Of a stretch of DNA of 64,000 nucleotides, positions 26,306 through 34,671 are shown one piece after another. The notes under the pieces are model-generated. The model did no database searches and was not told the DNA's origin. It saw only the letters and a list, made by a program, of their open reading frames with translations. Position numbers and translations under genes: made by a program. The number at the start of each line of letters is the position of its first letter. Positions within the stretch are counted from its first letter, which is position 1. Source of the stretch: Gemmataceae bacterium. GTDB lineage: Bacteria > Planctomycetota > Planctomycetia > Gemmatales > Gemmataceae. The stretch covers positions 1 to 64,000 of the forward strand of contig JAQGHQ010000257.1 in assembly GCA_028288765.1 (NCBI GenBank), read 5' to 3'.

Positions 26306-27277
26306 TCAGGTCCCGGTCGGTCCGGGCTCGCGAACGGGATTAGTGGCATTCTGGGCGGCGTCGGTCCCGCCCGGAATGGACGGACGGGCCGAAGGCATGG
26401 ACAGATTGCTCCCGCCCCGGATGGCGGTTTCGAACTCCCGGAAGAAGGCCGGGGCGTACCCGGTGGCCTTCTTGAACAGCCGGCTGAAGTACAGTTCGTC
26501 GTCGTACCCGACTTCCCGGGCGATCTGCTTCACCGGCTTGAGGGTGTGCAGCAGCTCCCACTTGGCGTGTTTCAGCACCCGCTCGCGGATCAACTCGGTC
26601 AGCGTCTTCCCGAGGTGGTCCCGGACCACCCGGCCGAGGGCCTTGGGGGTGGTGTGGAGGAGCCCGGCGTAGGCGGCCGGGGCGTGGAGGGTGTGGTAGT
26701 TCGCCTCGATCAACTCCCGCAGGTCCGCGAGGACCGGCGGCTGCATTCCGGGGGCCGGGCCGGCGGCCGCCCCTTGCTGCTCGCGCTTCAGCCGGGTCGC
26801 CCGGACGAGCAGGATCTTCAGGTATGAAAGGAGGACCTCGGTGTGGGCCAGCCCGCCCCCGGCCAGTTCCCGCCGGATCTGCCCGACCAGTTCGTCGACC
26901 TCCCGGTCGGCCCGCTCATCCAGGCCGACCGCCGGCACCCCGTAGGGGTCGTTGAACAGGACCCCGTTGCACCCCACCTCGGCGTGATAGGTCTCGACGC
27001 ACAGGAAGTTGGCGTGGAACTGGACGCCCACCCCGCGGACCGGCCGGTCCGGGTCGAGCCGGACGGACTGGTACGGGACGAAGAACAGGAGGGCCGGGCC
27101 CGCGAACGGGTGCCGGGCGGCGTCGGCCCAAAACGTCCCGGCCCCGTCCCGGATCCAGTAGACGGTGAAGTAGTTCGTGCGGTGCGGCCGGGCGAGGGCG
27201 GGGCCGTCGAGGTCGTTCACCGTGAGGGCGAGGGCGCCGTTCCTCGGGTCGTACAGCATGTGCTCGGCGGCGTTCAC
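26306..27277 (-). CDS. AraC-family transcriptional regulator
   Basis: A 323-residue regulator: N-terminal cupin-like ligand domain (PHRTNYFTVYWIRDGAG, ALLFFVPYQSVRL) and a C-terminal AraC double helix-turn-helix (about 195-290), with HAPAAYAGLLHTTPKALGRV as the first HTH and VKQIAREVGYDDELYFSRLF as the second, followed by the family signature FKKATGYAPAFFRE. The last 35 residues are low complexity. It is 27 bases upstream of the DUF417 gene, so it probably autoregulates the pair; the ligand is unknown. Confidence 0.92.
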   Translation of the reverse strand: MNAAEHMLYDPRNGALALTVNDLDGPALARPHRTNYFTVYWIRDGAGTFWADAARHPFAGPALLFFVPYQSVRLDPDRPVRGVGVQFHANFLCVETYHAEVGCNGVLFNDPYGVPAVGLDERADREVDELVGQIRRELAGGGLAHTEVLLSYLKILLVRATRLKREQQGAAAGPAPGMQPPVLADLRELIEANYHTLHAPAAYAGLLHTTPKALGRVVRDHLGKTLTELIRERVLKHAKWELLHTLKPVKQIAREVGYDDELYFSRLFKKATGYAPAFFREFETAIRGGSNLSMPSARPSIPGGTDAAQNATNPVREPGPTGT

Positions 27278-27302
27278 CGGCTGAGTCCTTCAGAGTGCTC
27301 TC

Positions 27303-27417
27303 GGGCGGGCCGTCCGGATTGCGATGGTCCCGGCGGCGGGCTGCGAGAGTTGTCTACCCCATCATACCCGTCCTCACCCCCCGGACGCCGGCTCACCGGC
27401 GGTCCCCGGTCAGGGCC
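27303..27417. repeat. 115-base repeat, copy A
   Basis: Matches copy B at 29413-29527 in the same orientation: shared blocks include ggcgggcc, tccgga, cggcgggctgc, ccccatcatacc and the identical 20-base ccggctcaccggcggtcccc followed by ggtcag. In copy B the last block encodes the C terminus (LTGDRR) and stop of the SGNH hydrolase. Copy A keeps the same codons but no gene body. Confidence 0.65.
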
Positions 27418-27488
27418 TGGGTAACGCACGGCCACTCCATTGCAAACTATATACTGCACCATGTTTGTCTATATCTGAAGGAACTGTG

Positions 27489-27517
27489 TTGACACCGAGC
27501 CGGGGAGGGAGTATTGA
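27489..27517 (+). promoter_or_regulatory. Sigma70-type promoter for the small secreted-protein gene
   Basis: TTGACA at 27489-27494 and TATTGA at 27512-27517 with a 17-base spacer, in the AT-richest part of this gap. The transcription start would be near 27524, about 37 bases before the first ATG at 27561. Confidence 0.6.
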
Positions 27518-27560
27518 TCATATCTCGCGATTAGGTTCTATCACATCCCTGGGGAAAACG

Positions 27561-27988
27561 ATGACGACGCGGCAACTGTAGATGGTGGCGGTGGCGATTC
27601 TCGGGTTCACGCTGTTCGACGCGGGCGGGCGGCCGCCCAGGTGGGAGGCGCGGTCACCTGGGATCCAAATTATCCGTCGGCGAACCCGGCACCCAATCCG
27701 ATGGCGCCCGGGTCGGTTGATGTCCTCGGTTCCTACACCGCGAACCAGGGCTGGTTCCCCGCGTCCGGAAACTTCACCTGGACGCCGGCGGCGGGTGGCA
27801 GTCTCACTGCCGTGGTGCTGGACATCAAGAACGGTAAAATCGGGAAGCTGGACATGAACAACAACATCGTGGCGGGCCGGGTTACTCTGTCGAAGGGGAC
27901 GTACCAGGGGTGGTTAACGATGACCTACCAGACACAAGGCGGTCAGGGATCGATCGTCATCTCAACCGTGGTTCAATTCACGATCTGA
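27561..27988 (+). pseudogene. Small secreted protein gene with a stop codon and a frameshift in its leader
   Basis: From the ATG at 27561 the frame reads MTTRQL and then TAG. Immediately after it, ATG 27582 gives a leader-like MVAVAILGFTLFDAGGR. The mature protein continues in a different frame: around 27617-27640 the sequence must shift to give AAAQVGGAVTWDPNYPS, then about 110 residues of Ser/Thr/Gly-rich beta-type protein ending VVQFTI at 27988. The downstream part alone could start at the GTG at 27641 (115 residues) but would then lack an export signal. The good promoter upstream suggests the loss is recent, or a sequencing error. The family is not recognised. Confidence 0.5.
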
Positions 27989-28093
27989 CGCCTTCCCGTC
28001 TCAACCGTCCAGAACCCCGGATGGGTGACGAGCCACCCATCCGTTAAACTCGACACGGACGACGTGGGTCCGCCACTCCTAGAGGGCGATAGT

Positions 28094-28924
28094 ATGGACA
28101 CGAAGCGCCGCGGGCTGAGCCTCCTGGAACTTTTGGTGGTCATTGCAATCATCGCGGTTCTCATCGCCTTGCTCATTCCGGCGGTGCAGAAGACCCGGGC
28201 GGCGGCCATCCGCATGCGAAGCGCCAACAACCTCAAGCAAATTGCCCTCGCTACTCACTCCTATGCCGCCGCGAACGACGGTCGGCTACCCCTCGCCGAC
28301 GTGGGGGTTCATTTCCGCCTGCTGTGGCACATTGATGGCGGCGAGGCCATCCGCCTCGCGTGGTTCGAGAAACAGGAGACGGATGTCCCGGTTTCGGTCT
28401 ACCGCAGCCCCGTCGACCCTTCCTTGGGCGATTGGCCCGGCAGTGGCATCGCGTGCAGCTACCCGGCGAACTGGCAGGTCTTTCGGGACAGCCCAAACCT
28501 CGCGACCACTTTCGCCGACGGTACGTCCACGACGATCGCATTCGGCGAGCATTATGCCAAATGCGGGGATACGACTTTCCTGTATCCCCTCGGGATGAAC
28601 CCGGCCCCGCAGGTCCGTCGGGCCTCGTTCGCTGACCGCGGGGTCACGCCCCTGCCGCTCCCGGTAGTTGTCCAACTTGACGACGTCGTCCCGGTTACAT
28701 CGGGAGACCCGCCCGTCTCCCGGGCTAGCACGCCGGGGTTGACCTTCCAGGTTCGGCCGCGGCTAGAAGACTGCAACCCGCTCGTCCCCCAGACCCCGCA
28801 CGAAAGCGGGATGCTGGCCGCGATGGCCGACGGGAGCGTCCGCACGTTCCGGTCGGACACCACGGAGGTAGTCTTCTGGAGCCTCGTTACCCCGGCCGGC
28901 GGGGAAGTCGTGAGCCCGGACTGA
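28094..28924 (+). CDS. DUF1559 pseudopilin-like protein
   Basis: The ATG at 28094 gives 276 residues with a type IV pilin/type II secretion prepilin leader: [20 protein letters not shown], cleaved after the Gly before LSLLELL, with the usual Glu at position 5 of the mature form. After the helix ([20 protein letters not shown]) the protein has the DUF1559 body, ending with a H-x-G-type motif and display segment ([19 protein letters not shown]). DUF1559 proteins are expanded to dozens of copies in planctomycetes; they are exported and presumed to form surface or secretion structures. This copy is shorter and more divergent in its middle part than typical ones. Confidence 0.88.
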   Translation: MDTKRRGLSLLELLVVIAIIAVLIALLIPAVQKTRAAAIRMRSANNLKQIALATHSYAAANDGRLPLADVGVHFRLLWHIDGGEAIRLAWFEKQETDVPVSVYRSPVDPSLGDWPGSGIACSYPANWQVFRDSPNLATTFADGTSTTIAFGEHYAKCGDTTFLYPLGMNPAPQVRRASFADRGVTPLPLPVVVQLDDVVPVTSGDPPVSRASTPGLTFQVRPRLEDCNPLVPQTPHESGMLAAMADGSVRTFRSDTTEVVFWSLVTPAGGEVVSPD

Positions 28925-28964
28925 CTTCCGCCCCGTCCCCTGTTCTCGACAAGGAGGGTTACCC

Positions 28965-29411
28965 ATGTCGGCTCGACTGTTTCTCGCGGCCGTTGTGTTC
29001 GCCGGTTTGTTCGGGAGTCTGGTGGCCGCCCCGCCCGACCCGAAGCTCTGGATCGGCAAGGTGAAGTGGGCCGACAAATACCCGAAGACGTATGCCGCCG
29101 CTGGCGGCGAGACGGGCGGGGTCGAGGTCGTCGGGACGTATGAGACCCCGGACGGCTGGGAGGCGAAAGAGGTTCAGGTTGATTACCTCCCCAAAACGGG
29201 CGGGGTGGTCAAGACCGTGAAGCCGGTGAAGCTGGCCGCCGGTAAGTGGGGCGCGATCGACGACACGACCAAGAAGGTCATCCCGGCGAAGGTCCCGCTC
29301 GCCCCCGGCCCCTGGACCGTCCGGGTCCTGATCACCTACCAGCGGACCGTGGACGGCGCGACGGAGAGGGTTCCGGTCATGACCTCGTTCGCGCACGTCG
29401 AGGTCAAGTAA
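28965..29411 (+). CDS. Small secreted protein of unknown function
   Basis: A 148-residue protein with a signal peptide (ARLFLAAVVFAGLFGSLVAA) and a mature part with many Lys and Thr residues: KLWIGKVKWADKYPKTY, then KWGAIDDTTKKVIPAKVPLA and a final beta strand WTVRVLITYQRTV. An AAGGAGG ribosome binding site lies 9-15 bases before the ATG. It follows the DUF1559 gene by 40 bases, so the two may share a transcript. No family recognised. Confidence 0.65.
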   Translation: MSARLFLAAVVFAGLFGSLVAAPPDPKLWIGKVKWADKYPKTYAAAGGETGGVEVVGTYETPDGWEAKEVQVDYLPKTGGVVKTVKPVKLAAGKWGAIDDTTKKVIPAKVPLAPGPWTVRVLITYQRTVDGATERVPVMTSFAHVEVK

Positions 29412-29412
29412 C

Positions 29413-29527
29413 GGCGGGCCGGGTCATCCGGACTGCCGTGTTCCCGTCGGCGGGCTGCCTGAGTTGCCCGCCCCATCATACCTGCCCTCCCCCACGGATG
29501 CCGGCTCACCGGCGGTCCCCGGTCAGG
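29413..29527. repeat. 115-base repeat, copy B
   Basis: Second copy of the segment at 27303-27417, spanning the convergent gap after the small secreted protein and the last seven codons of the SGNH hydrolase gene. Confidence 0.65.
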
Positions 29528-30192
29528 ATGTCCAGCACCGCCTTCGCCACCTGCTCGGCCTGGGCCGCCGTCCCTTTGGCGTTGAAGTGCGTCCCGTCCG
29601 GCGAGTACCACTCCGGCTTGTCCGCCGCCAGCGCGAACAGGTCGTCCGTCGGGACTTTTCCCTTCGCCATCAGCCCGGCGGCGATCGCGTTCCGCGCCTT
29701 CACGCGGTCGGTCCGGGGGGAGAGGGTGTCGAGCTTGCCGGGCTCCCGGACCGGGGTGGTCGACGCCCACGCCAGCCTGGCCCCCGGGGCTCCCTTCCGG
29801 ATCGTCGAGACCAGCTCCGGCAGGGCCCTGGCGTACTCGTCCTCGGTGTACCCCCACCCGTGTAGCCCGTTGTTGAAGTGAACGACGTCGAACTTGGTCT
29901 GCGACAGCACCAGGGTCACTTCGGCGAGCAGTCCGGGATCGCCCACGCTCTTGCTGGTCGTCAGCCGGGCGACCACCGCCTTCCCCTTCAACCGGTCCGC
30001 GACCCCCTGGTAGTAGCCCCGGGTGATCGAGTCGCCGACCAGCAGCACGCGGGGCAGGTCCCTGGTACCGTTCCCGGGGACCCAGACGTCGAGCCACTCG
30101 ATCTCCTCCCGGACAACCCGTGGCGGGTCGGCAGCCGGTGCGGCCTGGGCGAGAGCGAGGGCGGATGCGACGGCCAGCAGCTGGCGGGTCAT
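29506..30192 (-). CDS. Secreted SGNH/GDSL hydrolase
   Basis: A 228-residue protein with a signal peptide (TRQLLAVASALALAQAAPAA). Block I is VLLVGDSITRGYY with the nucleophile Ser at about residue 54; the Gly block is in KSVGDPGLL, the Asn block in VVHFNNGLHGWG, and block V YSPDGTHFNAKG carries the Asp-x-x-His pair. All four SGNH residues are therefore present. It should hydrolyse esters of exported carbohydrates or lipids; homologues include acetylxylan-esterase-like and rhamnogalacturonan-acetylesterase-like proteins. Its C-terminal codons lie in the 115-base repeat. Confidence 0.88.
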   Translation of the reverse strand: MTRQLLAVASALALAQAAPAADPPRVVREEIEWLDVWVPGNGTRDLPRVLLVGDSITRGYYQGVADRLKGKAVVARLTTSKSVGDPGLLAEVTLVLSQTKFDVVHFNNGLHGWGYTEDEYARALPELVSTIRKGAPGARLAWASTTPVREPGKLDTLSPRTDRVKARNAIAAGLMAKGKVPTDDLFALAADKPEWYSPDGTHFNAKGTAAQAEQVAKAVLDILTGDRR

Positions 30193-30458
30193 GGTCGAGT
30201 CCCTGAAGGTGGAAGGTACGGGTCATCATGCGGGTGCGGGCCGTTCGGGTCGAGGGGCCGGGTGCCGGAGGAGCGGGTAGACGGGTCGGGCGTGCGAGGT
30301 CGAACGGCATCCGGAGGTGTGTTGTGGTCGTCGAGCCGGGGCGGTACGCCCGGCGCGGGACACTTACCCGCGACCTGCTGGCAGCTGCCCGTCCCGGGTC
30401 GTACAGAAAGCCCGGTCGGACCGAGGGGCCTGCCGCTCCTCGCCGCCCGGAGCTCGCC

Positions 30459-31583
30459 ATGCCGATCGTCTCGCTCGCCGCCGGCGTCGTCCTCGTCCTG
30501 TACATTCTCGTCGAGGTGTTCGAAGCCCTCGTCCTCCCCCGCCGGGTGACCCGCCCGTTCCGGTTCACCAGTCTGTATTACCGGACCGGGTGGCGGGTGT
30601 GGGCGGCCGCCGCCCCACTCCTCCGGGCCACCCGCCGCCGCCAGACATTCCTGAGCGTCTTCGGGCCTCTCTCGCTGCTGGTCCTGATGGCTATCTGGGC
30701 GGCCGGGCTGGTCCTCGGGTTCGGACTCGTCCAGTACGGCCTCTCCCCGAACCGGGGCTTGCCCGAGTCGGTCTACCTGAGCGGGACGACGTTCTCCACG
30801 CTCGGGTACGGCGACGTGACCCCGACCGGCCCGATCGCCCGTGCCCTGGCCGTTACCGAGGCCGCGACCGGGTTCGGGTTCTTCGCCGTCGTCATCAGCT
30901 ACCTGCCGGTCCTGTACCAGGCGTTCAGCCGGCGGGAAGAGTTCATCGCGCTGCTCGACGCCCGGGCCGGGTCGCCCCCGGCGGCCGGCCGGTTGCTCCT
31001 CCGCACGCCGCCCGGCCCGACCGGCGGGCCCACCCCGGCCGGATTCCTGGCCGAGGCCGAGCGGTGGGCCGCCGAGGTCCTCGAAGGCCACCTGTCGTTT
31101 CCGGTCCTCGGGTTCTACCGGAGCCAGCACGACAACCAGTCCTGGCTCGCGGCCCTGGCCTGCGTCCTCGACACCTGCGCGCTCGTGCTGACGGTGATCG
31201 AGGGGCCGGACCGGGGCCAGGCGAGATTGACCTTCGCGATGGCCCGGCACACCGCGGTGGACCTCGGCCTGGTGCTCCGCCGGCGGCCGGCGGCCCCGGC
31301 CGCCGACCGGCTCCCGCCGGCGCGGCTGGGGGAACTGCTGGCCGCCTTGCGGGAGACCGGGGTGAAGGTCCGGGACGACGCCGCGGCCCGGTCGAAGTTG
31401 ACCGAACTGCGCGGGCTGTACGAATCCTTCGTGGAAGGACTGGCCGAGTATTTCCGGCTGGCGGTCCCGTCGGTGTGGCCGCCGGACGAGCGGCCGGACA
31501 ACTGGCAGACGAGTGCCTGGATGCGGCGGGCCGACCCCATCACCGCCCTCGGGGCCGACCCGACGGACGACCACTTCGACTGA
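30459..31583 (+). CDS. Two-transmembrane K+ channel-type protein with a large soluble C-terminal domain
   Basis: The ATG at 30459 starts a natural membrane helix (MPIVSLAAGVVLVLYILVEV); a longer open frame upstream is Arg-rich and unlikely. Helices follow at about 65-90 (FGPLSLLVLMAIWAAGLVLG) and 125-150. The pore loop TTFSTLGYGDVTP carries the K+ selectivity filter GYGD (residues 116-119). The remaining 220 residues are helical and soluble, with no obvious RCK Rossmann motif, which is unusual for a ligand-gated prokaryotic K+ channel. Total length is 374 residues. It is probably a K+ conductance regulated through an uncharacterised cytoplasmic domain. Confidence 0.8.
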   Translation: MPIVSLAAGVVLVLYILVEVFEALVLPRRVTRPFRFTSLYYRTGWRVWAAAAPLLRATRRRQTFLSVFGPLSLLVLMAIWAAGLVLGFGLVQYGLSPNRGLPESVYLSGTTFSTLGYGDVTPTGPIARALAVTEAATGFGFFAVVISYLPVLYQAFSRREEFIALLDARAGSPPAAGRLLLRTPPGPTGGPTPAGFLAEAERWAAEVLEGHLSFPVLGFYRSQHDNQSWLAALACVLDTCALVLTVIEGPDRGQARLTFAMARHTAVDLGLVLRRRPAAPAADRLPPARLGELLAALRETGVKVRDDAAARSKLTELRGLYESFVEGLAEYFRLAVPSVWPPDERPDNWQTSAWMRRADPITALGADPTDDHFD

Positions 31584-31686
31584 CGGCAGATCGACCGCCC
31601 CGGGTCACCCGAAACCGCCCGGACCACGTTCGTCGAGAGACTGGTGTCGCAAGACCGAAGACGGCCGATCGACTTGTTCTTTTTGT

Positions 31687-31736
31687 GGCACCGGTCTCCC
31701 GACCGGTGTACCTGCACCGGTCGGGAGACCGGTGCC
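31687..31736. terminator. Strong hairpin between convergent genes
   Basis: Two perfect 22-base arms (31687-31708 and 31715-31736, core ccggtctcccgaccgg) with a six-base loop. Each arm is itself an 8-base dyad (caccggtc...gaccggtg), so a cruciform-like or REP-like element is equally possible. It lies between the channel gene and the end of the hybrid kinase gene and a TTTTT precedes it. Confidence 0.6.
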
Positions 31737-33917
31737 TCACGACACAAGAGTGACACTTCCGGCCGGAATGCCCGCCTCGAGTACGTGGGCCGCGCGATCC
31801 GGAGTCAGACCAGGAGGGGCGTGACCCGCCGCCCGTCCGCCGCCCGGCCGGGCCTTCTGGTCCAGGACGGCGCGGACCCGGCGGGCCAGGTCGTCCGGCC
31901 GGAACGGCTTCTGGACGAACGCCACCTCCGCCTCCAGGACCCCGTGCCGGACCACCGCGTCGTCGGTGTACCCGGAGATGTAGAGGACGCCGACCCCGGG
32001 CCGCCGGGCGGCCACCCGGGCGGCCACCTCGGGGCCGCTGAGCCCGGGCATCACCACGTCCGTCACGAGCAGGTCGATCGGCCCGGGGTGCCGGTCGGCG
32101 ATCCCGATCGCCTCCCGCCCGTCCGCCGCTTCCAGGACGGCGTACCCGTACTCCCCGAGGACCGTCCGGGCCAGCGACCGGACCCCGTCCTCGTCCTCGA
32201 CGAGGAGGATCGTCTCGCTCCCCCGGGCGGGGGGCGGGGGCGGGCCGGCCGGGGCCAGTTCCCCCGGCCCGTCCGCCACGGGCAGGTAGACCTTGAATGT
32301 GGCCCCGCGGCCGGGCTCGCTGTACACCCCGACCGTCCCCCCGGCCTGCCGGACGATCCCGAACACCGTCGCGAGCCCCAGGCCGGTCCCCTTGCCCTGG
32401 CCCTTGGTGGTGAAGAACGGCTCGAAGACGTGCCGCTTCACCTCCTCGGTCATCCCCACCCCGGTGTCGCTCATCGCCAGGAGGACGTACCGGCCGGGCC
32501 GGACCTCGAAGTGGCCCAGGCTGTAGGTCCGGTCGAGCTCCACGTTCCGGGTTTCGATGGTCAGCCGGCCGCCCTTGGGCATAGCGTCCCGGGCGTTCAC
32601 CGCCAGGTTCATCAGGACCTGTTCCATCTGGCTCGGGTCGGCCCGCACCCGGCCGAGATCCGGGACGAGGGACGTGGTCAGGGTCACGTCCTCGCCGATC
32701 AGCCGGCCGAGCATCCGCTCCATCTCCGCCACGACCACGTTCAGGTCCAGGACCCGCGGCTGGACCACCTGCTTGCGGCTGAACGCCAGGAGCTGGCCGG
32801 TCAACCCGGCCGCCCGATCCCCGGCCTCGCGGACCTCCTTCAGCATGGCCCGCCCCGGATCCCCGGCCGGGAGCCGGGTCAGGAACAGCTCGGTGTACCC
32901 GTTTATGACCGTCAGGATGTTGTTGAAGTCGTGGGCGATGCCCCCGGCCAGCCGCCCGACCGCGTCCATCTTCTTGGCCTGCTGGACCTGCTCCTCGAGC
33001 GCCTTCCGGTCGCTCACGTCCCGCTGGAACCCCTCGTAGTAGAGCAGCCGGCCGTTCTCGTCCCGGACCGCGCGGGCGTTCTCCGATACCCAGATCACCC
33101 GGCCGTCCTTCCGCCGGACCTGGGACTCGAACCACACCACCCGGTCCTCGGTCTCGACCAGCTTGGCGAATTCGGCCCGGCGGCCCGGGTCGACGTACAC
33201 CTCGCCGGCGATATCCGCCACCCCCTTGATGAGCTCCGCCGGGGAGGCATACCCGTACATCCGGGCGAGGGCCGGGTTCGCGTCGATGTACCGCCCGTCC
33301 GGGGATGTCTGGAAGATCCCGTCGGTCGCGTTCTCGAACATCTCCCGGTATTTTCTCTCCGCCCGGGCGAGTTCCCCCAGCTGCTCCCGAACCCGGGGGT
33401 CGAGGTCGTCCGGCGGGACGACCTTCCGGAGGAATAGTTGGGCGCGCGCCCCGCCGATCCGGCCGGCCGCGACTTCCACCGTCACCCGGGTGCCGTCCTT
33501 CCGGAGGAGCGTGAATTGCCCGCCGGTCCCGGCATTCGCCGACGGAAGGTGCCCGGGCTCGTCCACCGGGGACAGGTCCGCGACCCGGAGGCCGAGCAGT
33601 TCGTCGCGGGAGTACCCGGTGAGCTCCGCGGCGCGGTGATTGGCGTCCAGAAGGCAGCCACGGTCGTCGGCGACCAGAGTCGCGTCGGGGACGTCCTCGA
33701 GCAGCTGGCGGAGCCGTTGCTCGCTCTCGGCCAGACTCTGTTCAGCTTGCCGCCGACGGGCGAGCTGACGGGCGGAGAACAGGACCGCGGCGGCAGTGAG
33801 CGTGAGTAGGCCGAAGGCGACGACCGGTTGTTCGGTCATGGTGACCAGAAGCACGAGGGCGGCGGTACTCAGGACGAAATAGAAGCGGGGATGAACAGGC
33901 CGGGGGGCGGGCGGCAT
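31737..33917 (-). CDS. PAS-domain hybrid histidine kinase with C-terminal receiver
   Basis: The start is taken at ATG 33917 (726 residues, MPPAPRPVHPRFYF); starts at 34004 and 34085 are possible. Two close membrane helices are at about residues 12-45, followed by a coiled linker. PAS 1 contains LLEDVPDATLVADDRG and PAS 2 contains MFENATDGIFQTSPDG. The HisKA domain (GRLAGGIAHDFNNIL) carries the phosphorylated His; HATPase_c has NLAVNARDAMPKGG, DTGVGM and GKGTGLGLATVFGIV. The receiver domain follows (LLVEDEDGVRSLA, Asp in LLVTDVVMPG, Lys in VQKPFRPDDL). All catalytic residues are present. No DNA-binding output is attached, so a further phosphotransfer partner is expected. Confidence 0.93.
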   Translation of the reverse strand: MPPAPRPVHPRFYFVLSTAALVLLVTMTEQPVVAFGLLTLTAAAVLFSARQLARRRQAEQSLAESEQRLRQLLEDVPDATLVADDRGCLLDANHRAAELTGYSRDELLGLRVADLSPVDEPGHLPSANAGTGGQFTLLRKDGTRVTVEVAAGRIGGARAQLFLRKVVPPDDLDPRVREQLGELARAERKYREMFENATDGIFQTSPDGRYIDANPALARMYGYASPAELIKGVADIAGEVYVDPGRRAEFAKLVETEDRVVWFESQVRRKDGRVIWVSENARAVRDENGRLLYYEGFQRDVSDRKALEEQVQQAKKMDAVGRLAGGIAHDFNNILTVINGYTELFLTRLPAGDPGRAMLKEVREAGDRAAGLTGQLLAFSRKQVVQPRVLDLNVVVAEMERMLGRLIGEDVTLTTSLVPDLGRVRADPSQMEQVLMNLAVNARDAMPKGGRLTIETRNVELDRTYSLGHFEVRPGRYVLLAMSDTGVGMTEEVKRHVFEPFFTTKGQGKGTGLGLATVFGIVRQAGGTVGVYSEPGRGATFKVYLPVADGPGELAPAGPPPPPARGSETILLVEDEDGVRSLARTVLGEYGYAVLEAADGREAIGIADRHPGPIDLLVTDVVMPGLSGPEVAARVAARRPGVGVLYISGYTDDAVVRHGVLEAEVAFVQKPFRPDDLARRVRAVLDQKARPGGGRAAGHAPPGLTPDRAAHVLEAGIPAGSVTLVS

Positions 33918-34671
33918 GGGGTCGCTTTCCGGACTCCGGACTGCCGTTCTCGGCAGGAGCGGCGGATCGCTAGAGGGGAGGGATGTGCCCGGTTCGCCCG
34001 TCATTCGGGCGCCGGCGCGACCGCGATCCAGCGGGGGTGGTGGAGAGATAGCGTATTCGTAGTAGACGCGAGGACGGATTGTCAAGAAAATCGGCGCCGT
34101 CCCAGAAACAATAAGCTCGGCACGGTCCGCCTCGTAAGGGCCTCGGCGGATGGGGGTTTTGGTGAATTTGCGGCAGGAAAAGAGTTATTAGTTAAATTGT
34201 AGTAAAAGTTATAGATTCAGAGTTCAGCGATGATGTGTGCTGCTCCGCGTTGTCGTGACGCCGGCCACTCCCCGGGACAGATTTTTCATGCGACGCAGCA
34301 TACCCAGAACAATACCGAGAAGGCCTATAAACCCGTAAAACGGAACACCCGCCCCGCCGGCAGCCTCTCCCCTCTGACGGCGGGACGGGTATTCGTTTTT
34401 ATGAGCTCGGTCGAGTGAACGGGTTGGTGCTGCCTCTCCCAACAGCCCGCACCGGACACCTGACCTGACTCGACGGAAAGGAAAAGCAGCCCTCGTGCCA
34501 CCGCGCCGATGACCGGATGCAAAACTCGAGAGGCTTCCCCAAAACCATGGCCGGTGATCGTTTCCGGTCCGTGGAATTTCTTCCCCCTTCGTCCGACTTC
34601 ACCGCCCACCCCCCCCGGACCGCCCGTTGAGCGCGCGAAACGTGCCCGGGACGGAGGCAGACGCGAAGGGT
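33918..34671. other. Gene-free, locally AT-rich region
   Basis: About 750 bases separate the kinase and methyltransferase genes, both on the minus strand. The first 170 bases may include alternative kinase starts. The stretch 34070-34240 is the AT-richest in this part of the window (for example gttattagttaaattgtag). Short frames exist on both strands (34224-34442 minus has a hydrophobic C-terminal part), but none has convincing start signals or a known motif. Confidence 0.4.

Noticed and set aside
34224-34442. 72-codon minus frame with a hydrophobic segment (VPFYGFIGLLGIVLGMLRR), considered as a PEP-CTERM-like end
   Set aside because: No PEP motif, no ribosome binding site or export signal, and unremarkable composition.
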